Positions 12,091-22,577 of a DNA stretch of 64,000 nt are shown here, one piece after another (the stretch's first letter is position 1; every line of letters starts with the position of its first letter). Below the pieces are notes generated by a model that was not told the DNA's origin, did no database searches, and saw nothing but the letters and a program-made list of their open reading frames with translations. Source of the DNA: Calycina herbarum (taxonomy: Eukaryota > Ascomycota > Leotiomycetes > Helotiales > Pezizellaceae); NCBI GenBank assembly GCA_001414485.1, contig LLEY01000168.1, positions 1 to 64,000 on the forward strand, given 5' to 3'. A program made the translations under genes and the position numbers.

Positions 12091-12248
12091 ACGTGGTTTA
12101 TTACTAAGTAGCGTATATTACTAAGTAGCGTACTTTTCTCTACTTTACTACCTACTAACTTTAATATAATAAATAACGTGGTTTATTACTAAGTAGCGTA
12201 TATTACTAAGTAGCGTACTTTCCTCTACTTTACTATCTACTAACTTTA
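12077..12248. repeat. 85-bp tandem duplication carrying the left terminal inverted repeat of the pogo-like element
   Basis: Two adjacent copies start their ACGTGGTTTATTAC word at 12091 and 12176. They are identical apart from two C/T differences over about 85 bp. Each contains the internal double repeat TTACTAAGTAGCGTA/ATTACTAAGTAGCGTA. The reverse complement is found at 21014-21086, so this is the left end of a DNA transposon, duplicated in tandem. Confidence 0.85.
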
Positions 12249-13052
12249 ATATACGTTTTCTTAATAACTAACTATAGAAATCTAAACCTAAGAAGTACGA
12301 ATTATCCTAGCTATCGAGGCTATTCGAATATCTAAAAAACTTAGTCGTCGCTCTACTATAAAAATCTATAAAGTTCTTAAAATAATACTTTAATATAGAA
12401 TAGCTAGCCGAACCTATTATCTTAAAACTAAACCTAATTATTATAAATTAAACAACTTAGAGAAGGAGACACTTGTTTAATATATACTTAATCTAGATAT
12501 AAGAGGATTTACACCTTAACTAGCTAGTATAGAAGATATAGCGAATTGTATCCTTGAATCGTAGAGAGGAAAACGCGTTAGTAAGCTCTAAGTATATCGA
12601 TTTATATAATATTAACTAGAATTAAAGACGTGTTTTAATCGCGTTTACGACTTTTAAAGAGTCTTATACGAAGATCTAGAGCTTATTAGCGCGTAGTTTC
12701 GACTTATAGAGAATATAAGAGTAAAATATAGTGTTTTAGAATACGACTTTTATAACTTTAATAAGACGGAGTTTATAATAGGAATTATCTACCTAGTAAT
12801 AGTTATAACTCGCGCTGATCGACGTAGTAGAGGTAAGACAGTTTAGTCTAGTAATCGGGAATAGGCTATAGTAATTACTTATATTAATAGCGAGGGTTAG
12901 AACGTGCCTCTGTTTTTAGTAGTTTAAGAGAAGAATTATCTTACGAATTAGTATACTAAGAGCAGCCTCCTATACGACTAGGTTATTAAACCTATAAGTA
13001 ATAGATAGACCGATAATAAGACAGGACTAGAATAGCTATAATACTTCGATAA

Positions 13053-13057
13053 ATATA
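13053..13057. repeat. Target-site duplication ATATA, left copy
   Basis: ATATA at 13053-13057 directly precedes the left LTR and matches 20103-20107 directly after the right LTR. Keeping one copy restores the transposase reading GAT AAA TAT ACT CGT. Confidence 0.8.
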
Positions 13058-13519
13058 TATTATAAATTATAGAAAGTAGTAAGTAGTCTAGACAGCGCTC
13101 TAATAGAATAAGATATAACATCTAGGAAAGGAAGGTAATATAGAAGGAAATTAGTAATATAAAAGTATATAAGGGTTTTAAGATCTTACTATTATAATAT
13201 TATTAGAAGTCACGTATAGTTATATAACGTGATCGCTCTAATTAACCGAATTACTCTAATTACGAGCGATATAGACGATGTAAGTAATATAGGTAATATA
13301 TATAGAGAACGAAGGTTCTATATAAGACTAATATATCTGCTATTAGATAGGAGCTTCGTGCTTAACTTTAGTTATTAATCTTAGTATCTTATTTAATATC
13401 TTTGATATAAGTAACGAGTTCACTTCTAAGTAAATAATATATTATATTTATACTTCTTACTTATATACTAACCTTCGAGACTTAGTTATCTTTGTTTAGT
13501 TCGTTTAAGTTTCGTTATA
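13058..13519 (+). repeat. Left LTR of the Gypsy element
   Basis: 462 bp, starting TATTATAAATTATAG and ending TTTCGTTATA. It aligns with 19642-20102 with about five substitutions, four of them transitions, and one single-A indel. LTRs normally start TG and end CA; here both termini read TA, the expected product of RIP at TG and CA dinucleotides. Confidence 0.9.
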
Positions 13520-13559
13520 CTTTAAGCACCTACTTAGAAGTATAGCTGGTACTATATCG

Positions 13560-16500
13560 AAAACTATACTATTCTTAGGTTTAATCTCTATACTACTCTT
13601 AGTACTAATAATACTAGTAGCACCAGTTATAACTCTTAGAGAGGAAGTAAAGTTACTAGTACTAAGAATATTTAACAGCTCTCTAGAGAAACTTACTAAG
13701 TTTATTATAAAAGCTTTAATATACTTAAACTTTTACTTAGTATAGTTTACTTATAAAACAGATTAGGTTATATAGCTTACTACTTATCTTAAGAGAGTAG
13801 TATATAACTAGATAGAACTATATTTAGAGGATTTTTAAAAGAATAAAATATTAAATAGAAAGGTATCGAATCTTATAAGTAAAAGCACTTAAGGATTATT
13901 CTTAACCGTTGCTAGATTTAAGAAGAGGACTAACTAGGCGTTTATAGATATAGATTTAAAGAAAAAAGTAGTATAAGCCTTATATAGCCTTCGATAAAAG
14001 AGTTTAGCTGTTAAATATACGTTAATATTCTAATAGTACTCTATACGTCTTAGCTAGAATAACGAGGCTTTATATAAGTAGTTTTATAAAGGATTAAAGA
14101 ATAGTATTAAAGATAAATTAGCTAGAGATAACTTTCTAGATATACTTAATAAATTAACTAATAATATAATTAAAATCGATAATTGAAATTATAAGCGAAG
14201 TCTAGAGAAGAAGAGTAGTTATAGACATTGATAAGGAAGAGGTAGGAAAAAGGACTATAGAGATTCTATAGAAATTAATACTACTTAGAAATGTTAGGTA
14301 TTAAGAAAAGGAACTTAAGATAGAAACCTACCTAAGAGAGAGCTTTCCTAGAAGGAGCGAAATCGTCGATATAAGTAGAACTTATATTATAAATATAGCC
14401 TCTCTAGCTATAGAGCAAATAAGTATAGTAAGAAGAAAGACTCTAAAAGGAAACAAGCTAACGCTACTATCTAAAAAGAAGTAGCTTTACTAGAAAAAAT
14501 TAAACTTATAGATAAAGAACTCGAGGCTAGAGGATATAGTACGTAGATTAAAATAGATGTTTTAGATATAATAGCAGGTACTATATATCTATAGCTAGAT
14601 AAAGGAATTAAGTTATAAGTTAGTAAGATATAAGATACTAATAATTATAGAAATCTACTTCTTAAAGAATATTATAATATACGATTAGAAATAGAATATA
14701 AATCGCCTTATTAAGTAGAATATAAATCTCTACTATTAATAAGTTTATTAGAGTTATTAAAATTAGAATCTAATTTATTAGAAGTAGATCTAAGAATATA
14801 TAAGCCTAAATAAGACGAGATATAGACGTTTATTAGAACCTTTAAGAAAGGAAATAGATAGGTATATATAGAAAACTAGAAACCTGATTTTTAGAGCTTA
14901 TATTCTACTTAAGGAATTAATTCTACTGTTTTAACTACTTATATAATAGTTTAGAATAAATAAGATAGAATAATAATAGTAAGTCTTATTACTAGAAGGG
15001 AAACTATCGAATTTAAAGAACTTAGACTAGAATAGGTAATAACTAACGAGCTATTAAGTTAGCCTAAGATAGAAGATATATAGATAGTCGTAGACCTCTA
15101 AGAAGAAACTAGTTTATAGTAATAGTATAGTCTAGAGAAATTTACTAGATAACCGAAACCTAGTTTTTTAGATACGCTACTAAAGGAAACGCTGCTAGAA
15201 ATAGGAGGCTAGTATACTATAGTCGCTTTAGTTAGTATTATCGGAGTAATATTTTAGAAACCTAGGACTAGGAAACTGTTTAGTATAATTTTTTAGGAAA
15301 TAAACGAATACGACATAGACTAAGAAACAGAGTTAGTATAAAAAGAATCGTACTATCTAATAATTAGAGAATTATAGTTTATAGAAATAATAAACGAAAC
15401 TATAGCTAAATAGACGTGATATTATCTAAACGTTATATTCTATTAGTCTATAGAGAAACGATTTATAAGAGTATTACTAGAATTAAAATAGATTATAGAA
15501 TATAGATTAAAATATAAGATAGTTTCTATAGATTTAGAAAAGGTAACCTTCGTCTTAAAATCTAGTAAAGGAGATAAGAATAAAAGAAAATTTAAAGTAT
15601 ACTTTGTAAAAGAAGAATTAAATACTATCTTAAGAGAGAATTAGTTAGTTATAACTATAAAAATAAAGAGAAAGAAACTCTAAGTTATAATTAACTCTAG
15701 AGTAATAGGTAATTTCCTTTTCTTAATAGCTTTAAAGAAGCTGAACGTTCTAATTAAGAATATAAAACTATACTATCTTAGAGTAGTTAATAAAACAGAC
15801 GTTGTCTACTAAGATAGGATTATTAATTAGTAAACTATTCTAGTAGAAATTAATATTAAAGGATACTACTTAGATATATAATTCGATATTATTAAAATAG
15901 GAAGTAAGGAAGTAATACTTAGTATACTATAGATTTAGAAATATAATCTAGATATTAATTAGAAGGCTTAAATAATAACCTTTAGTTAATATAATTATAT
16001 AGGTTTATAATTATAACTATAAGGCTAGAACGAGGTTAGTACTACCTCTTCTAAGATACTAGGACATCTTACCTAGGGTCCTTTATAGATTAGTAGAACA
16101 GCTGATAACGAAATACCTATATAGTATAGAGAATTTAAGGCTTTGTTTAAAAACCTAGAAGACTTATAAGCCTTACTAGAACATCGCTTATAAGATTATA
16201 AGATTAAATTAAAAGAGAGTTATTATCTCTTAAAGTAGAAGCTTCAGTTATATAACTAGAAAAGCTTATAAAAAATAGAAAGTTATATAAAGGAAGGTAT
16301 TAAAAAGAGATATATTAAGAGATCTAAGTTACTAATTACCTTAAATATACTTATTATTAAGAAGAAAGACGATCTAGAAGAGAGAGTATATATTAATTAC
16401 TAAGAAGTAAATTATACTATAGTTAAGAACGCTTATCTACTACTACTTAGCTAATACTTAAGAGATAAGTTAGACAAAGTAGTACGATTTACGAAATTAG

Positions 16501-18960
16501 ATTAATAAAACGCTTATAGACTTATATAGATAAAAGTCGAGAACGAATAGAAGATAGTATTCGCCTTACTATCGAGTCTTTATAAATATACAGTTATACT
16601 ATTTAGACTATATAATATATTAGCTATATATTAGAGATAAAATAATAATATTTTAAGAGATCTTCTAGGAATAATAGTAATCTATTATCTAGATAATATT
16701 CTAATCTTTTTAGAAAAAGAAGAAGAATATAAGAGATATATTAGAGAAGTTTTATAATAACTTATAAAGGTAAACTCTTAATTAAAACTCTTGAAATACG
16801 AGTTTAAAGTAACTTAGACACTCTTTCTAGGATAGGTATTTAGCTTAGAGAAAATAGAAATAGATCTAGTAAAGATCTAAGATATCTTAAACTAGAAATT
16901 ACTAGAGAATATAAAAGATATATAGTTCTTTCTTAGATTTATAAACTTCTACTATCTATTTATTAAGAACTATATAAAGATTACTAAACTAATATTAGTA
17001 CTAGTAAAAAAGGCTATTAAGTTTATATAGAATAAATAAGCTAAGAACGCTTTTTAGAAGATTAAAGTAAGATTTATAGAAAAACCTATTTTATATAATT
17101 TTAATATAGATAAACCTAGTATAATCGAAATAGATACTTCGGATATAGTAGTAGGTATAATTCACTTATAGCTAAATAACAAAGGAAGACTTATATCTAT
17201 TATATATTATTCTAAAACGTTTAATCTAGTATAATAAAACTATAGTATCTTTAATAAAGAATTACTTACTATAGTATTAGCTCTAGAATACTAGAGAATT
17301 TATTTATAGCTAGTAAAATATTAAGTTACGATTTTATCTAACTATAAGAACTTTAAGATATTTATAATAACTAAAGAACTTACGACTAAGTAGTTAGCTA
17401 AATAGGTAAAGATATTAGAAGAGTTTAATATTATTATTCGTTATATAAAAGAGATATTAAACGCTTAAGCTAATACTCTTAGTTAGAAACCTAGATATAA
17501 GAGGAATAAAGAGTATAAGAAGATTATAATCTTAAAAACTCTTAAAAATAGAGACTTAGTACCTACTATATACAAAATAGTAGTAATAAACGACATCTAA
17601 ATAGATAAGATTTAGAATATATATAAGAGATATAACTAGTATATAAAAGGAAAACTATAGGTTCTTAGCTTATATATAAAGGAGTTCGTATAAGAATACT
17701 ATACTATATCTACTTATAGCTACTAAGGAATTCGTAGAACTCTTTAAAAGATAAGATAATACTACTATATTAATTAGTTATCTACGATAGTTAAGAAAGT
17801 AATAATAGAATATAATACCTATAATAGGAATAAGGCTTTCTACTATACTTCTTATAGACAGATAAACACTACTCTAATACTATAGGTATCTTAGAAATCG
17901 ATATCTATAGATTTTATTATTAAATTACTAAAATCTAAAGATCTAATAATAAGAGTTAAGTATAATATAATCCTAGTTATTATAGAATAACTTATAAAGT
18001 ATATAATTCTAATAGTATATATAAAGTTAAATATAGCTAAGGAATTAGTATTTATATTCTTTAGAGAAGTAGTCTTAAGATATAGACTACTAGAAGAAAT
18101 AATCTTAGATAGAGATAAACTCTTTATCTCTAAATTTTAGATCGCTCTTATAAAACAATTAAGTATAAAAAGAAAGCTTTCTATAGCTTTCTACTCTTAG
18201 ACAAATAGAGGAAACAAACGTATAAACTAGGTTATAGAAATATACCTTTATTATTATATAAACTACTAGTAAGATAACTAGGTAGAACTACTGCTCTTAG
18301 TATAGTTTACTTATAATAGTTTAGTAATAGAAATAATACTTATTATACTATTCTATATTAATTATAGATATAAATTATCGGTATATTAAGAACTACTACC
18401 TATAACTATTAATAATCAGCTTACTTATATCTACGTCTCGAAAATCAAAAGTCTATATAAAGAACTTATAAAAGATTTACAGTTCGTAGCTGAAAGAAAC
18501 ACGTACTACTATAACAAACGACGTAGTTAGGAGCTAATACTAAAAGAGAAGAATAAAGTCTACTTAGTATAAAAAAACATTAATATAAAAAGACTAAGTA
18601 ATAAACTAGATTATAAAAAACTTAGACTATTTAAAATTAAATAAGTTAGAGAACCTTTAAATTATAAACTAGCGCTACTAAAGATAATAAACATCTACCT
18701 AGTATTCTATATATCTCTACTCGAACTAGCACTACTAGGAGCTCTACTAGCTCTAATCATAGAAATTTAACTAGTAAACCTAAATACTAAGTATAAAGTT
18801 AAGAGGATTCTTAACTATAAACTTATTAAAGGATAAGTTAAGTATTTAATTAAATAGTTAAATTACCTATACTTAGAAAATACTTAAAAACTAAGAAGTA
18901 ATCTTAACTATTACCTAGTATAACTTTAGAAGTTCTACTAGTAAAACCTAGGTTTACCTA
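13560..18960 (+). pseudogene. Gypsy gag-pol polyprotein, RIP-degraded
   Basis: Read through stops, the RT domain appears as VVRFTKLDQQNAYRLI, then FALLSSLYKYTVILFRLYNILA. The catalytic motif at 16683-16697 is YYLDN, where active enzymes have YLDD; GAT to AAT is a G-to-A change. RNase H follows (IIEIDTSDIVVGIIH, IFNKELLTIVLALEY). The integrase core follows, with DFIIKLLKS and REVVLRYRLLEEIILDRDKLF (17900-18140). The end is a chromodomain (KVKRILNYKLIKGQVKYLIKQ, about 18790-18870). Most tryptophan and glutamine positions are stops. The 5' gag part is too degraded to delimit. Confidence 0.85.
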
Positions 18961-19019
18961 CATCTCGTAGTTGAAAGAAAAAGCTTTAAGAAAGGCTAGG
19001 TTAAGACTTAGCTTAGATT

Positions 19020-19350
19020 AGGAACTAGCGAGGATAGGTAGAGCTGTTAGATATACGATCTCTGCTTCTCGTTGTTTTTCCTCTATCTCCCGCTGCTCTT
19101 TCTCTTCTCTTTCTCTCTTCTTAGCTTTATTAAGCTCTTATAGGTTTATAAGACTACGTTAGAGTATCTCTTACTTCTACTTAGTAAGGAAACGTTATTA
19201 CTACTATAATCAGAGGATTTTCTACATAGTCTTAGAGCTCTTTTATATAGCTTCTTCTTAAACTTTAAAGGCTATCTCTTTCTCTTACTATAACCGTCGC
19301 CGCTAGGTATTAATAGACTTCTATTTAAAAAGTAAGAGTATTCGGTTTTA
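19020..19350 (-). pseudogene. Antisense coiled-coil ORF remnant between chromodomain and right LTR
   Basis: On the minus strand, about 19140 down to 19020 reads ELNKAKKREREEKEQREIEE, then KQREAEIVYLTALPILASS and a stop. The reading can be extended upstream to about 19350 through a few TAG/TAA codons in a Lys/Gln-rich context. The segment is more GC-rich than the surrounding element. It is not part of the sense polyprotein. Function unknown; it could be a second, oppositely oriented gene of the retroelement or captured host sequence. Confidence 0.45.
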
Positions 19351-19628
19351 TTATTCAACGTTATAGAGCTTATCTTTTCTAGTATACTTAGAGTACTTAG
19401 AACTACTAGTAACGCTAATATAGCGACGACCGGTCTTTACTTAAGTATATCAAGTATAGAGAATTATTTCGTATTCTAATTATTTAATTCAAAGAGTGTT
19501 TAAGATTCTATATTATTTAAGTCTATCTTTATAAATAGGTGTTAATAATATAATAGAAGGAAGAGAAGCCTAATAGCTTTCTAATAATATTTCTTAGCTT
19601 ATACTTAAGCGTAAGAACACGCTAAGCT

Positions 19629-19641
19629 AAGAAGAGGATAG
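19629..19641 (+). promoter_or_regulatory. Polypurine tract next to the right LTR
   Basis: AAGAAGAGGATAG lies immediately before the right LTR start (19642) and is purine apart from one T. This is the expected position of the plus-strand primer of a Gypsy element. Confidence 0.6.
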
Positions 19642-20102
19642 TATTATAATTATAGAAAGTAATAAGTAGTCTAGACAGCGCTCTAATAGAATAAGATATA
19701 ACATCTAGGAAAGGAAGGTAATATAGAAGGAAATTAGTAATATAAAAGTATATAAGGGTTTTAAGATCTTACTATTATAATATTATTAGAAGTCACGTAT
19801 AGTTATATAACGTGATCGCTCTAATTAACCGAATTACTCTAATTACGAGCGATATAGACGATGTAAGTAATATAGGTAATATATATAGAGAACGAAGGTT
19901 CTATATAAGACTAATATATCTGCTATTAGATAGGAGCTTCGTACTTAACTTTAGTTATTAATCTTATTATCTTATTTAATATCTTTGATATAAGTAACGA
20001 GTTTACTTCTAAGTAAATAATATATTATATTTATACTTCTTACTTATATACTAACCTTCGAGACTTAGTTATCTTTGTTTAGTTCGTTTGAGTTTCGTTA
20101 TA
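19642..20102 (+). repeat. Right LTR of the Gypsy element
   Basis: 461 bp, starting TATTATAATTATAG and ending TTTCGTTATA, paired with 13058-13519. At some positions it is the more mutated copy and at others the less mutated one, consistent with independent C/T and G/A changes after insertion. Confidence 0.9.
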
Positions 20103-20107
20103 ATATA
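20103..20107. repeat. Target-site duplication ATATA, right copy
   Basis: Matches 13053-13057 and is followed by the continuation of the transposase gene (CTCGTAGTTACGTG). Confidence 0.8.
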
Positions 20108-21013
20108 CTCGTAGTTACGTGAAAGAGCTATATCGAATACTAGTATTAGATAGATATAAGAGTTATAAATTAGCTGTATTTTAAGAGTATTATAAAGCTA
20201 ATAATATTATTACTCTTTACCTACCTCCTTATTCCTCTTATTTAACCTAGCTACTCGACGTTAGATGTTTTAGTATTCTTAAACATATATATAAGCGTTA
20301 AATTAAGATCTTTATTAAAGCTTATATCAACTATATTACTAAGGTCGAGTTCTTTTTAGCCTTTTACACAGCTTATAAGTAATTAATAACAACTTAAAAC
20401 GCCTAGGCTGGATTCTACAGAGCTGGCTTAGTACCTTTTAATCCCTAGGCTATGATATTAAAGCTTGATATCCGATTACGAACTTCTACACCTACTAGAC
20501 CCCCCTCTACAGCTACTAACCCTTAGGTCTTATAGACCCCTCGTAACCTAACTAACGCCTTTTCGTAAATAACTTTAGTTAAGAATCGTATTTTACGCTA
20601 TTAAGAAAGCTCGCTAACCCCTATTTTCAAGACTATAGCTGTATTAGTAAAGGGTACAGAGCTATTAGCTTATAAGATAACTTTGTTATTAGCCGAAGTC
20701 TATACTCTTCGTAAGGCAAATGAAGTACTTAGTAAGCGCTATAGGGCTAAAAAGACTCGGGTCTGTTAAGGAGGTACACTTACTATAGAGGATATATAGG
20801 ACGTATTAGCTTAAAAGAAGGCAGAGGAACAGGCTCGACACGATAAGCGTTCTAAGAGAGATAGGCAAAATAAGAGGCAAACCTCTAGGCAATAGTATAG
20901 CACTTACGGAAAGACTAGTTATAATATACGAACTTGTTAAGAGGTTATAGATGTATCTAGTTTATTAGATTCCGAGTAGTTTTAATTAATATTATTTATT
21001 ATAGTTGATTAAT

Positions 21014-21086
21014 CTAATATTAAAGTAGTAGAGTAGAGGGAAAGTGCGCTACTCGGTGATATACACTACTCGGTAATAAACCACGT
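21014..21086. repeat. Right terminal inverted repeat of the pogo-like element
   Basis: Reverse complement reads ACGTGGTTTATTACCGAG, then TAGTGTATATCACCGAGTAG, matching the left end at 12091/12176 with mostly C/T and G/A differences. It is followed by TA, the presumed target duplication. Confidence 0.85.
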
Positions 21087-22577
21087 TATCTATCTTTTCT
21101 TATTATATAATAACTACTTTATAAAATAAGAAGTATAATAGTTTAGAAGTTATATTAAATAATAAAGTATCTATATCTATTATAGATTTTAATTTTATTA
21201 AGTAGTTATTATATAGTAAAGAGAATAGTAGTTTTTAGAAATATTAGTTTTCTAAAACTAATATTTCTTAAAAATCAGTATATATACTACTTATAGAAGT
21301 AGACTAGAATATAACTATAGTTTTTTTATAATTATTTTCAAGACACTTGATTCTTCTATAGTAATAAAATAATATCGATTCTCAAATAAACCTACGCTAA
21401 ATTATTCTTTTATATTAATTATCCTATGCTTATTTATAATTTATAATTTATATAATCCCTTTCTATTGAAATCTAAACGTAATACTATTTAACAAAGTCA
21501 CATTAGACCAACGCTTATCTCTAATCTGCCTTCCTAATTATCAAGCAACTAAAAACCAACAGTATCGCCGAGAAATAAGGTATCCAAAGGATTATTAAAC
21601 GCGGACATCAAAGCCCGCAACGCTACGTCTACCCCACATCTCACTCCCTTCTCAGCAAAGATGACAACATCTCTCCTCATCCAATACTTCCTACAACTCC
21701 TACACAGCCCTACCGAAAAAAGAATCCCTCACCTATCCGCGGAAGAATCGGCAGTGTACGCCTCTCATCATTAACAACCCCAACATGGAAGCTAGCAAGG
21801 ACCAGCTTGCACCAAATATCATCTCACTCCCATCTCGTTCCTCGAACCAGTTAGACAAGCTAAAAATTTAATTCCCAAATTCGAGCATGAAATCACACTG
21901 TAATCGGAATTCTATACCCCTAATTTTCCACCCTCTGTTTAGCGTGTAAGATACCCCTATCTTTCTGCTGCGCCATCAGCCCTACCAAAACCCCTCACCC
22001 CCACCACCTCTCCCCTTAACCTCGCATATCAAAACAGTAGGTAGGATCAAAGGAGCAACAAGCGAAACCAATGTGTTGGCACCAGAAAACTAACATTGTA
22101 ATGCCTAATTTGCCACCCAAAGATTCATTTGTTCAATAGGCGACGGTTGCAGGAACGAAAAGATTGAACAAAATCGCTCTCAATGATTCCCAACCTATCA
22201 AGCCCTTTTCGCTAGAGACGAACCTACAAGGATCCAGCGGAAAGGAAGCAACTTTGCTTAAAGTGTGTGAAGGCCTGCAGCACTGCAACCCCAAGTCACA
22301 AAATAGAACATCTGCATGCCTGAAACTTTCTGGCCTCATCCACTAGTCTAGGGGTAGCGCGTGTTTTCAAAAGAAATGTGTCGCTTAACAATTCCAAATG
22401 AGACTAGTTGCTATAATTTTTCATTCCTAGAAATTTACGAAAAAGAGAAGACGCCGTGATAAACTAAACAGGGTTTGCTTTCAATTACCCCCTACCCTCT
22501 CTCGAGTCCTATGCCTTAAACGCCACGAATGCACAGTTATCAAGTTTTACAAGCCATGACCATCATCGTATTCCACT
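21087..22577. other. Edge of the AT-rich block and intergenic region 3' of HRD1
   Basis: To about 21489 the sequence stays RIP-like and holds a near-perfect palindrome with 15-nt arms at 21237-21268. From 21490 base composition returns to normal. An open stretch starting at an ATG (21660; MTTSLLIQYFLQLLHSPTEK, 37 aa) looks like a gene scrap but has no recognisable family. Nothing else is supported; 22130-22350 is open on both strands without motifs. Confidence 0.5.

Larger units (their letters stand above)
13058..20102 (+). mobile_element. Ty3/Gypsy chromodomain LTR retrotransposon (chromovirus type), RIP-inactivated
   Basis: A 7,045-bp element with paired LTRs (13058-13519, 19642-20102), a 5-bp target duplication, a purine-rich tract (AAGAAGAGGATAG) abutting the right LTR, and plus-strand pol order RT, RNase H, integrase, chromodomain. 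A primer binding site is not obvious after 13519. It interrupts the pogo-like transposase gene in frame, so the DNA transposon was there first. LTR divergence of roughly 1% suggests a fairly recent insertion, but RIP changes inflate or mask true age. Confidence 0.92.
12300..20950 (+). pseudogene. pogo/Fot1-like transposase, RIP-degraded and interrupted at 13057/20103
   Basis: The left part (about 12300-13057) read through stops shows a Psq-type helix-turn-helix (ILAIEAIRISKKLSRRSTIK), a CENP-B-like region (YILNLDIRGFTPQLASIED) and the first DDE block DFYNFNKTEF, where family members have an Asp in NFDETGF. The right part (20108-20950) continues with ILVLDRYKSY (second catalytic Asp retained), the LPPYSSYLTQLLDVRCF block, and AGFYRAGLVPFNP. 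It ends with a Lys/Arg-rich tail after RVCQGGTLTIEDI. The two halves meet at DKYT/RSYV once the inserted element is removed. More than a dozen in-frame stops, almost all TAG/TAA for CAG/CAA, make it dead. Confidence 0.85.
12091..21086 (+). mobile_element. pogo/Fot1-like (Tc1/mariner superfamily) transposon, split by a Gypsy insertion
   Basis: The ends read TA-ACGTGG...CCACGT-TA: left at 12091 (outer copy) or 12176 (inner copy), right at 21086. This fits TA target duplication of the Tc1/mariner superfamily. The inverted repeats are about 70 bp; the right one keeps more C/G (CCGAGTAG) than the left (CTAAGTAG), as expected if RIP converted the left. Removing the Gypsy element and its 5-bp target duplication leaves 1,861 bp from the inner left end, the usual size of Fot1-type elements. 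The transposase runs left to right. Confidence 0.85.
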
